Source of the DNA: JBAZHE01 sp041652555
Lineage (GTDB): Bacteria > Patescibacteriota > Patescibacteriia > Patescibacteriales > WJLG01
Assembly: GCA_041652555.1 (NCBI GenBank)
Contig: JBAZHE010000007.1
Location: 1-50,724, forward strand
Direction of reading: 5' to 3'
Length of the DNA: 50,724 nucleotides
This document shows, piece after piece, positions 1-6,734 of the stretch; position 1 is the stretch's first letter; the number at the start of each line of letters is the position of its first letter. The translations under genes and the position numbers were made by a program. The notes under the pieces were generated by a model, which searched no databases, had not been told where the DNA came from, and worked only from the letters and a program-made list of their open reading frames with translations.

Positions 1-663
1 GCTGACATAGTTCTGCTCGGACAGGGACTCTCTGTTATCAAGGATGCTATTTTAGAATCGCGAAAAATTTTCGTGCGTCTCTATAATTATACGGTTTATC
101 GAATTTCTGAGAGTTTCCGGCTGATAATTACTATTTTAATTCTCGGTTTATGGATTGGCGCCTATCCGCTTCAGCCTTTACAAATTATTTTATTAGCTTT
201 TCTCAATGATGTTCCGATAATTTCCTTGGCTTTTGATCGGGTAAAAATTTCCGCCAAGCCGTCGGAAATAAATAATAAAGAAAGAATGATTTCCAGTCTG
301 TTATTCGGTTCGGTCGGCGTGTTGAATAGTATACTGATGTTTCTTTTGATGGCTAAAATTTTTCATTTATCATTACCGGTTATTCAAACAATGTTTTTTC
401 TTAAGCTTACCGTGTCCGGCCATGCTTTGATTTTTGTGGCTCATACCAAAGAACGTTGGTTTAAATTCTTGCCAGCCAAGCAAGTGATTATCGCCACATT
501 GGCCACGCAAGCTATCGCGACAACTCTGGCTATTACAGGCTTTATGATGCCGGCGGGAATCAATCCTCTTTATGCTTTATTTGTTTGGGTCTGGGCTTTG
601 TTTTGGATGCAGATTAGCGAATTAACTAAGGACTGGCAGGTAAAATATCTAAAAAATAATTAA
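1..663 (+). CDS. P-type cation-transporting ATPase, C-terminal part (5' end outside window)
   Basis: The frame is open from base 1, so this is the 3' end of a larger gene. It begins with A-D-I-V-L-L, then G-L-S-V-I-K-D-A-I and S-R-K-I-F-V-R, the hinge following the phosphorylation/nucleotide domains in P-type ATPases, best matching plasma-membrane H+-ATPase-like (type III) members. After this come about five or six hydrophobic segments (L-N-D-V-P-I-I-S-L in the first pair), as expected for transmembrane helices 5-10. An internal ATG at 73 is only an in-frame methionine. The ion cannot be decided from this part. The gene ends at TAA and is followed after 30 bases by the promoter of the next gene, so it is not in an operon with it. 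Confidence 0.85.
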   Translation, partial: ADIVLLGQGLSVIKDAILESRKIFVRLYNYTVYRISESFRLIITILILGLWIGAYPLQPLQIILLAFLNDVPIISLAFDRVKISAKPSEINNKERMISSLLFGSVGVLNSILMFLLMAKIFHLSLPVIQTMFFLKLTVSGHALIFVAHTKERWFKFLPAKQVIIATLATQAIATTLAITGFMMPAGINPLYALFVWVWALFWMQISELTKDWQVKYLKNN

Positions 664-692
664 TTATCATTTCTTTTTTAAGATTTTTTTAT

Positions 693-721
693 TTGACATT
701 CGCCAAATTTTGGTGTTTAAT
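693..721 (+). promoter_or_regulatory. Promoter of the L,D-transpeptidase gene
   Basis: TTGACA at 693-698, a 17-base spacer, then TTTAAT at 716-721. The predicted transcription start falls at about 728-729, on or next to the ATG at 729. There is no ribosome binding site, so the mRNA is probably leaderless or nearly so. Confidence 0.65.
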
Positions 722-728
722 TATGTTT

Positions 729-1889
729 ATGAATAAGATTTTATTTTGTTTACTGACTATATTTTTTAGCTTGTTTTTAGCTTCTTCGGCCCTAGCTTTT
801 AGCGATAATCCATCTAATCTTTTGGCCGGTCGGATTCTTTTGGATAAAGACAGTTTAGGTGATCTTTGGTATGTAAATCCCGATGATTTTCATCGTTATT
901 ATGTTGGCACAGGAGCAGAAGCTTATAAAACTCTAAAAAATTTGTCTTTAGGAATTTCTAATGTTGATTTTGATAAAATAGTTGGAAATGTGCCAGATCG
1001 ACTTAAAGGAAAATTTGTAATTAAAATTCAGGACGATGGTCGCGCTTTTTACGTTGATCCGGAAAATAATTCTTTGACTTATATAAATAATCCTCAAAGT
1101 GCTATATATTTATTTAAACGTTTGGCGACTAGCACTGACAGTTCTAGTCTGAGAGATATTCCCATTGCTAAAGTAATAACTGATGATTCCGGCCGAGAGA
1201 TTGATCGGAAGTGGCAATATTTAGGTTGGTGGGGGCAAGTGAATACTCAACGCATTCCGATTATGGCCGAACCTAGTTTAAAATCAAAAAAACTGGGAAC
1301 TTTTTCTAAAATTAATCATGTTAAAGTTTTGGAAATTAAAAGAAATAACAGCTTAACTTGGTACAAAATTGACGGTGGCGGTTACCCAGGTGCTTATGTG
1401 GAAGCGAAATATATTGATCCGCTTCCTCAGCCAACTCCGGAAAATGTAAGCGTTTTGCTCGCATCGGTTAAGGCCGGAGATTACTGGATTGATGTTAATA
1501 TCTCCCGCTCGGTTCTGACATTATTTAGAGGGGATAATCCGATTCTTGCTACTTATGTTTCCACTGGCGTTAATTCTAGCCCGACTATTACCGGAATTTT
1601 TAATATTAAATATAAGTTTAAAAAAACCAGGATGCACGGCGCTCCGCCAGCAGTTACTCATTATTATGACTTAAAAGATGTGCCGTGGACAATGTATTAT
1701 CAAGGTTCTTATGCTGTGCATGGAGCTTATTGGCATGATGAATTCGGCGGTAAAAGAAGCGCCGGCTGTACTAATTTAACTATCGGCGATTCTAAATTTG
1801 TCTTTGATCTTTCCGGTCCTAGTGGTAATGCCGATAAGGTTAAATCATCAAATGATAATCCCGGTACAATTGTTAATAATCATTATTAA
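729..1889 (+). CDS. Secreted L,D-transpeptidase (YkuD domain) with N-terminal W-Y-V-N-P repeats
   Basis: Predicted peptidoglycan cross-linking enzyme acting outside the membrane. From ATG 729 the protein has 386 residues. A signal peptide (MNKILFCLLTIFF..., ending near SSALA) is followed by two degenerate copies of a repeat with W-Y-V-N-P-D and F-Y-V-D-P and a tail L-G-I-S-N-V-D. The same repeat type occurs in the E1 protease at 6735-8408. Next come an SH3-like stretch (about residues 160-230) and a C-terminal YkuD domain with H331-G and S-A-G-C347-T-N; Cys347 is the expected nucleophile. A TTG at 693 would extend the frame but lies in the -35 box, so I use ATG 729; ATG 723 is also possible. 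Confidence 0.87.
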   Translation: MNKILFCLLTIFFSLFLASSALAFSDNPSNLLAGRILLDKDSLGDLWYVNPDDFHRYYVGTGAEAYKTLKNLSLGISNVDFDKIVGNVPDRLKGKFVIKIQDDGRAFYVDPENNSLTYINNPQSAIYLFKRLATSTDSSSLRDIPIAKVITDDSGREIDRKWQYLGWWGQVNTQRIPIMAEPSLKSKKLGTFSKINHVKVLEIKRNNSLTWYKIDGGGYPGAYVEAKYIDPLPQPTPENVSVLLASVKAGDYWIDVNISRSVLTLFRGDNPILATYVSTGVNSSPTITGIFNIKYKFKKTRMHGAPPAVTHYYDLKDVPWTMYYQGSYAVHGAYWHDEFGGKRSAGCTNLTIGDSKFVFDLSGPSGNADKVKSSNDNPGTIVNNHY

Positions 1890-1908
1890 TTTTTTCAAGT
1901 TTTAAAAT

Positions 1909-2478
1909 ATGCAGATAAAATCAGCAAAATTTGTTAAAGGTTTAGTCGGACCAGATAAGATTTTGGAAAATAATATTCCCAAAATAGTTTTTATCGGTCG
2001 CTCCAATGTCGGGAAATCCAGCTTAATCAATTCTCTTACCAGACAAAAAGGTTTGGCCAAAACCAGTTCTTTGCCAGGTCGCACTCAGGAGTTGAATGTT
2101 TTTTTGATAAATGATAATTTCTATTTTGTTGATTTGCCCGGCTATGGTTTTGCCAAACTTTCTAAAAAAGATAAAAAATGGCTGCACGAATTGATTAATT
2201 GGTATTTATTTGATTCATATAATGAACATCAGAAAATCGTGTTGATTGTTGACGCTGAAATCGGACCGACTAAAGATGATTTGGAAATTTTAAAGGCGCT
2301 GGAAGAATGCAAAAAAAATATTATTATTGTTGCCAATAAGGAGGACAAAATAAAAAAATCGCTCTATCAAAAGCAATTAAATAAAATACAAGATTCCATC
2401 GGCGATCATAAAATTTTTCCATTTTCTTCTAAGACCGGTTTTGGCGCGGATAAACTATTGCGAGAAATTTTGGAATAG
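1909..2478 (+). CDS. engB: Ribosome biogenesis GTP-binding protein EngB/YsxC
   Basis: Essential GTPase of large-subunit ribosome assembly. The 189-residue protein has the usual family length. The P-loop G-R-S-N-V-G-K-S lies at about residues 30-37, followed by the switch I threonines (K-T-S-S-L-P-G-R-T-Q), G3 as D-L-P-G-Y-G-F-A, and G4 as N-K-E-D, all typical of the TrmE-Era-EngA-EngB-Septin class. It starts 19 bases after the transpeptidase stop with no clear ribosome binding site. It is the last chromosomal protein gene before tRNA-Ser and the island. Confidence 0.93.
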   Translation: MQIKSAKFVKGLVGPDKILENNIPKIVFIGRSNVGKSSLINSLTRQKGLAKTSSLPGRTQELNVFLINDNFYFVDLPGYGFAKLSKKDKKWLHELINWYLFDSYNEHQKIVLIVDAEIGPTKDDLEILKALEECKKNIIIVANKEDKIKKSLYQKQLNKIQDSIGDHKIFPFSSKTGFGADKLLREILE

Positions 2479-2496
2479 GGGATAATGCTTGAGATA

Positions 2497-2525
2497 TTGA
2501 CCAAATTTAATTTTCCAGCTAATTT
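2497..2525 (+). promoter_or_regulatory. Promoter of tRNA-Ser
   Basis: TTGACC at 2497-2502, a 17-base spacer, and TAATTT at 2520-2525. The predicted start is about 2532, two bases before the mature tRNA. Confidence 0.5.
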
Positions 2526-2533
2526 GTAAACTT

Positions 2534-2620
2534 GGAGAGGTGTCAGAGTGGTCTAATGAGACAGTCTTGAAAACTGTTGTCCCCTCAAAAGGACCGTGGG
2601 TTCGAATCCCACCCTCTCCG
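2534..2620 (+). tRNA. tRNA-Ser, anticodon TGA
   Basis: Acceptor arm GGAGAGG (2534-2540) pairs with CCTCTCC (2613-2619), with G2620 as discriminator. The anticodon stem ACAGT/ACTGT encloses CTTGAAA, giving anticodon TGA (reads UCA). A long variable arm (GTCCCCTCAAAAGGAC) marks a class II tRNA, and the T arm is GTGGG-TTCGAAT-CCCAC. CCA is not encoded. The 3' end is the insertion site of the island: element sequence begins right after GCA at 2620-2622, and the tRNA is left intact. Confidence 0.96.
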
Positions 2621-4171
2621 CATAAATAAAAGGGATGAGAAGTTTATGCCCCGGAGGGGTAAATCCCACCCTCTCCGCATATCGAGACAAGAGACCCTTT
2701 GATAAATACTATCGAAGGGTTTTTTGAATGAAATTAGCAATTTTCCGTCCTTCAGTTTGGAGTTCGAAAGTAAAAAATTAAGCAATTGCTGTTTTTCGTC
2801 CGGATTAGCATTTTTATACAATAAAGGCACATTATCCGCGAGTTCTAAAATTTTTGAGCCCAAACTGTAATAATTGATATCAGCTCTTCTGTAGCGGCTG
2901 ATTTTTTCCTCCAAAGCCGTTATTTCCGCCGTACTCTCGGCCAATTTTTCCTCGTAAAATTCCGGCGTGATCATTCTGTCCAATCTGTCCTCATATAAAA
3001 TTTTTAATCTGTCTTCCAATTTTTTCTTCCTGGCCTCAAAGTTCTGCCTTACAACATCCTCTGTATTGCGTTTAAAATTGAAAGACTGTTTTAGACCCTC
3101 GTTAATCTCGTCCCGCGCGCTCTGGGGCACTTTAAGGCCGTCTAAAGCCCCTTGGATTTGTTCTTCCAGTTTTTTCCCACTAACTGCTTTCTGCTGGCAA
3201 TTCGTTTCAAATTTGGTACAGCGGTAATAGGTATATTCCTTGCCGGATTTTTTCACTTTCTTTTCCGCCGTGATATTCCGGCCGCATTCCCCGCAAGTCA
3301 ATATCCGCTTAAAAGGAAAAAGTACAGTATGTTCTTTTTCAAACCTATACGGCATGCCTTTGTTTTCATAGCGGCTTAATCTCGTTTGAACCCTGTCCCA
3401 TAGCTCTTTGGTCACTAACGGCTCATGCTTGCCCTTGTGCAGTATTTTATTCCAGAAAAAATAGCCGTAATAGAAAGGATTGCTCAATAATCTATGGATT
3501 GACGCCCTGGTTAATAGTCTTAGGCGGCAGTGTTTTTGAAAATTGCCGGATAACAATCCCTCTTTTTCAATCTTGTCTCTCAAAGTAGAAAGCGAATAAA
3601 GTCCGGTGGCATAATATTGGAATAATTTGATCGGCAAAAATTTATTCTGCTCGTCAACCGTAGTTATACTTTTGCCGTCTACTTTCTCCAATTTATAGCC
3701 GACCGGAGGAATAGAAGGGAAGTAGCCGCTCTCCGCCTTTTCCCTTTGGCCTTTTTTCACTTCTTCGCTCAAATTATCAATATAGTTCTTGGCCATTAAA
3801 ACCTTGATTCCGTGCATGAATTTTTGGTGCGAATTGGCCACCTGTCCGATCTGCTCGCTTTCCTTAACTAAAAAAACCGTAACTCCAAGCTCGTCAATGG
3901 TGACATAGTCCTTGAAATTACGGTAAAGCCGATCGGTTTTCTCAACTAAAATATTATTAGCGTTTTTATGCTCCTTAACATATTCGATCATCTGCCCGAA
4001 CCCGGTTCGTCCGGCGCTCTTGGCCGTTTCGTCGTCCTCAAATTCTTTGACTATTTTAAAATCATTAGCTCTGGCATAATCGGCTAACAATTTTTTCTGA
4101 GCGGGGATTGAATACCCTTCTTGTTTTTGTTCTTTGGAAGATACGCGAACGTAAATGATTCCCTCCTTCAT
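2585..4171 (-). CDS. Large serine recombinase / integrase of E1 (C-terminus reads into tRNA-Ser)
   Basis: Site-specific DNA integrase. The resolvase domain starts with I-Y-V-R-V-S-S-K-E-Q, Ser11/Ser12 containing the nucleophile, then the recombinase domain and a zinc ribbon (C-G-E-C-G ... C-T-K-F-E-T-N-C, about residues 295-325). A charged coiled-coil segment covers about 365-435. The last codons cross the attachment site: after ...S-S-L-L-F-M the frame continues R-R-G-W-D-S-N-P-R-S-F, which is the antisense of tRNA-Ser. In the excised circle the tail would instead be the G-L-I-D-D-F-R-T... sequence now at the element's right end. Length 528 residues. It shares about 80-90% visible identity with the E2 recombinase outside the deletion there. 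Confidence 0.93.
   Translation of the reverse strand: MKEGIIYVRVSSKEQKQEGYSIPAQKKLLADYARANDFKIVKEFEDDETAKSAGRTGFGQMIEYVKEHKNANNILVEKTDRLYRNFKDYVTIDELGVTVFLVKESEQIGQVANSHQKFMHGIKVLMAKNYIDNLSEEVKKGQREKAESGYFPSIPPVGYKLEKVDGKSITTVDEQNKFLPIKLFQYYATGLYSLSTLRDKIEKEGLLSGNFQKHCRLRLLTRASIHRLLSNPFYYGYFFWNKILHKGKHEPLVTKELWDRVQTRLSRYENKGMPYRFEKEHTVLFPFKRILTCGECGRNITAEKKVKKSGKEYTYYRCTKFETNCQQKAVSGKKLEEQIQGALDGLKVPQSARDEINEGLKQSFNFKRNTEDVVRQNFEARKKKLEDRLKILYEDRLDRMITPEFYEEKLAESTAEITALEEKISRYRRADINYYSLGSKILELADNVPLLYKNANPDEKQQLLNFLLSNSKLKDGKLLISFKKPFDSIYQRVSCLDMRRGWDLPLRGINFSSLLFMRRGWDSNPRSF
2605..2680. repeat. attL of element E1 with a duplicated tRNA-Ser 3' end
   Basis: A 19-base stretch (AATCCCACCCTCTCCGCAT) occurs at 2605-2623 in the tRNA and again at 2662-2680 inside the element. 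The element end CATAAATAAAAGGG follows the tRNA. The same left end recurs at 15796, with a 17-base copy of the tRNA end at 15837-15853. The chromosome/element switch lies within CCGCAT, judged by comparing 2618-2623, 15793-15798 and 48021-48025. Confidence 0.75.
2695..2725 (+). terminator. Plus-strand intrinsic terminator inside the recombinase gene
   Basis: CCCTTTGATA (2695-2704) pairs with TATCGAAGGG (2710-2719) through a 5-base loop and is followed by six T. It points away from tRNA-Ser and lies antisense in the recombinase coding region. The E2 copy at 15870-15900 keeps the stem with base changes, so it probably stops transcription entering from the tRNA. Confidence 0.7.
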
Positions 4172-4199
4172 AATTTTTTAAAAAGTTATAAATTTTTTA

Positions 4200-4538
4200 T
4201 CACCCCCTGTCCCACCACATTTTTATTCTATTAACAAATCCCCAAATAAGACTAATTATCACCATTAAGAGACCAATCATTGCTGATATTATAGCTCCAC
4301 TATTATCACCTCCTTTAATTGCCTCTAGCACTCCACTGATAAAAACAATCAATCCAGCAATAAACGAAACTATAATTATAATAATATTTTTCTTGTATTT
4401 TTTGGCTGTTTTTTCAACTACTATTCTTTTTGTCATGTTTGCATTTTCTAAATCACGATTACAAAATCTGTAAACTATTGCCTCAGCTTTTATTTCTTCA
4501 GCACAATAAGGGCATTTTTTTGTTTGTTCTTGGTCCAT
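4200..4538 (-). CDS. Small zinc-ribbon membrane protein
   Basis: 112 residues. The N-terminus K-K-C-P-Y-C-A-E-E-I-K-A-E-A-I is the first knuckle of a common zinc ribbon. In the family the second knuckle is normally C-x-x-C-G-x-x-L, but here it reads V-Y-R-F-C-N-R-D-L, so one metal-binding Cys is replaced by Tyr and binding may be lost. Two hydrophobic segments (about 50-70 and 83-104) follow. It ends 28 bases upstream of the recombinase start, on the same strand. Function unknown. Confidence 0.7.
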   Translation of the reverse strand: MDQEQTKKCPYCAEEIKAEAIVYRFCNRDLENANMTKRIVVEKTAKKYKKNIIIIIVSFIAGLIVFISGVLEAIKGGDNSGAIISAMIGLLMVIISLIWGFVNRIKMWWDRG

Positions 4539-4598
4539 ATGTTTTATGATTAATAAATTTATTTAAGCTACGGATAAACACCATTATTTTTACAACGG

Positions 4599-4940
4599 CT
4601 AACTTACGGGCGAATTTATTTTATTTAATATTGGTAGTCGTCCATGTATATCTTCAAAGTTTTTAAGCCAAGTTCTTTCCAATTTATATAAATTTTTAAA
4701 ATCATAAATTGCATAGTAAAACCAAATAGCCCTTCCTTCGGTTGTTGGATTGGTTTTTTCAAAATTTTCAAGGTGTTGTTGAAACCTATCAAACAAGCTG
4801 TCCGATTTGCCCATGTAAAGAATGTCATCTTCAAAAGTCGTCAAAACATAGCAACCGGCCGATTTCGGTACCGACTTGAAAGATGAAAGTTTAAATTGAA
4901 CTTTGTTTTTTGGTTGAGGCGTTAATTCTTTAATTTTCAT
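4599..4940 (-). CDS. GIY-YIG superfamily nuclease-like protein
   Basis: 113 residues. G29-C-Y31 (GIY position), L-Y-M-G at 41-44 (YIG position), R52 and H56 match the GIY-YIG core order, and a downstream glutamate-rich stretch could supply the metal ligand. The C-terminal Y-K-L-E-R-T-W-L-K and L-P-I-L-N also fit small GIY-YIG proteins. Its ATG overlaps the last 4 bases of the DGQHR gene (4937-4940), so the two are translationally coupled. Inferred role: DNA cleavage partner of the DGQHR protein in a defence or element-maintenance pair. Confidence 0.7.
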   Translation of the reverse strand: MKIKELTPQPKNKVQFKLSSFKSVPKSAGCYVLTTFEDDILYMGKSDSLFDRFQQHLENFEKTNPTTEGRAIWFYYAIYDFKNLYKLERTWLKNFEDIHGRLPILNKINSPVS

Positions 4941-6073
4941 ATTTCCATTTCCCCATCTTTTTCAATATCTGACGGTCGATGAAGAGCTTTTATCATTTCG
5001 GTATTTATTTTGCTTAACGCGCCAGAGTTTAAACCGCCCGCGGTAGCGCCCTTTGCCCAAAAATCAGCATGCCCAACTCCAATTGCATCTCCTTCGGTAT
5101 TTTCAAAAACTTGTTCCAATAATTTTTGCATTGTTGAGACTTTGTAGTCTGGCATATTCACCATTTTATTAAAAAATGGAATGCAAAATTTGCAAAACAA
5201 CTCAACTCCGTTATATTTAAATAATACCGTTGGCTCATCACTTCCGATAATATTTGTTATGGCCTTCCAATAATTTAAAAATATTTTAAGTTGTCTTTCT
5301 TCTTTTTCGGTGTTAAAAACAGGATTATTTGAAACTAAAATATATTTTTTGATCGCTTTTACAAAACTTTTCTGATTAATACTTCCGTCACCGCCATCAT
5401 CTCCTGCCATTTTTATTTTGTTTTTCCATGGGCTGTCCGGGTCGTTATTTAGAAAATCGACATATTGCAAAGCCTTCTCATCTTCTCCTTTTTGAACGGA
5501 GTTTAAAATCCATTTTGGCAAGTTTGGTATTTCATCAACGCCTATTAATTTTGTTAATCTCGCGCGGATTCTTTGAGCAACTCCCTCCTCAACGCTTTTT
5601 TGGGTAGTATTAACGATAAGAAAATGAGTCATTTGTTCAATTTTTGAAAGATTGATAGCTATATTAACAGGAATTTCAAATTCCAAAACTCCGGGGTCTT
5701 TTTCAGCCGCCATTTTTAATCCTTCAACGCGATGTTGTCCGTCAACCACGCTAAAAGGTCCGATCTCGTTAATATCTATTTCAATAGTATTATTAGTCGT
5801 ATCGAAAGCAATGTTTTTATCTGTTGCAATGAAAATACTTGTAGGCAAAAAGGCGTCTTTCGTTTCTTGTCCTTCAACAATATAGTCGGCTAGTTTTTTT
5901 GCCCTTCCTTTATTCAATAATCTTTGATAACCTTTTTCGTTCGCGTTTTCAGGATCAAGTCGTTCAATGCTATAAAAATTTGGAATTATTAAGTCTGAAA
6001 CTTTTAACGAAGTCGCATAAAGTATCAGTTTTCCTTGTTTAACCATTGAAGCTGGCCGAGTAATTTTTTCCAT
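4937..6073 (-). CDS. DGQHR-domain protein (DndB-like)
   Basis: 378 residues. V-V-D111-G-Q-H-R115 is the signature of the DGQHR family, which includes DndB, the regulator of DNA phosphorothioation, and many proteins of defence islands. Nearby conserved-looking segments are F-L-P-T-S-I-F-I-A-T and I-N-L-S-K-I-E-Q ... N-T-T-Q-K-S-V. The same D-G-Q-[HQ]-R idea recurs in the DUF262 protein of E2. No dnd modification genes are visible here, so a phosphorothioation role is not supported. First gene of a pair with the GIY-YIG protein; it starts at ATG 6073. Confidence 0.8.
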   Translation of the reverse strand: MEKITRPASMVKQGKLILYATSLKVSDLIIPNFYSIERLDPENANEKGYQRLLNKGRAKKLADYIVEGQETKDAFLPTSIFIATDKNIAFDTTNNTIEIDINEIGPFSVVDGQHRVEGLKMAAEKDPGVLEFEIPVNIAINLSKIEQMTHFLIVNTTQKSVEEGVAQRIRARLTKLIGVDEIPNLPKWILNSVQKGEDEKALQYVDFLNNDPDSPWKNKIKMAGDDGGDGSINQKSFVKAIKKYILVSNNPVFNTEKEERQLKIFLNYWKAITNIIGSDEPTVLFKYNGVELFCKFCIPFFNKMVNMPDYKVSTMQKLLEQVFENTEGDAIGVGHADFWAKGATAGGLNSGALSKINTEMIKALHRPSDIEKDGEMEI

Positions 6074-6164
6074 AAATTTTTTAATAATACTTTAAGTTTA
6101 AAATTTAATATAGATGTCTAATATAAAATGGTAAAAAATATTTAAAAATTTTAATAAGGAATAT

Positions 6165-6485
6165 CTATCGATATTGCTTCAATTCTTCCGAAGGGTTTTT
6201 TATCTCTATCCGATTATTTTTGTTATCAAAAACTGATTTTTCTTGCGGCCGTATAGTTTCAATCAGCTCTTTATAAGAATCATTTTTAAATCTCCAAGTA
6301 TCCAAAACAAGCCCTGCAACCATTAAGAGCATTGTTAAAAAACCAACAAACAATACAACCACAACAGCTCCCATTAACCAATTAATTTTTTCAATTTTAT
6401 CCTCAACTTTACTAACGGCTCGATTAACGCTTTCGGTAATTACAGTGAGTTCTTCCAGGGAAAAAATTTTTTCTTTATTTTCCAT
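6165..6485 (-). CDS. Small single-pass membrane protein with flanking helices
   Basis: 106 residues. The N-terminal amphipathic part (E-E-L-T-V-I-T-E-S-V-N-R-A-V-S-K-V-E-D-K) could form a coiled coil. A strong membrane helix (about 38-62, rich in V, L, G) is followed by a charged tail. It starts one base after the stop of the 72-residue gene upstream, so both belong to the operon led by the protease at 8408. No family recognised. Confidence 0.55.
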   Translation of the reverse strand: MENKEKIFSLEELTVITESVNRAVSKVEDKIEKINWLMGAVVVVLFVGFLTMLLMVAGLVLDTWRFKNDSYKELIETIRPQEKSVFDNKNNRIEIKNPSEELKQYR

Positions 6486-6486
6486 A

Positions 6487-6705
6487 TTATTGATATATAC
6501 CTTTAATAATTACCATGCCACCCTCATTGTCTGCTTCTATGTCATGATTTATAAATAAAGAAAAGTCAATGCCGGCAAACGCAACGCCTTTAGAAAATCT
6601 AACGCCTGGCCCAAATACAACCCCCCTAACCATTATTTGCTGACGAGGTTCTATGGTGCCGTCTGCGTATAGATTAAAAATTGAATTAAACTTTATTTTA
6701 GCCAT
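6487..6705 (-). CDS. Hypothetical 72-residue protein, second gene of the protease operon
   Basis: No family recognised. The sequence is rich in short beta-like alternations (I-M-V-R-G-V-V-F-G-P-G-V-R-F) with no signal peptide, membrane helix or cysteines. It begins 29 bases after the protease stop and ends one base before the next gene. Tight packing and a complete small frame support it as real. Confidence 0.5.
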   Translation of the reverse strand: MAKIKFNSIFNLYADGTIEPRQQIMVRGVVFGPGVRFSKGVAFAGIDFSLFINHDIEADNEGGMVIIKGIYQ

Positions 6706-6734
6706 ATATTTAAAATCCTATTTTTAAAAAATAT

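Noticed and set aside
693..728. TTG start of the transpeptidase at 693
   Set aside because: It lies in the -35 box of a good promoter and would bury the signal peptide.
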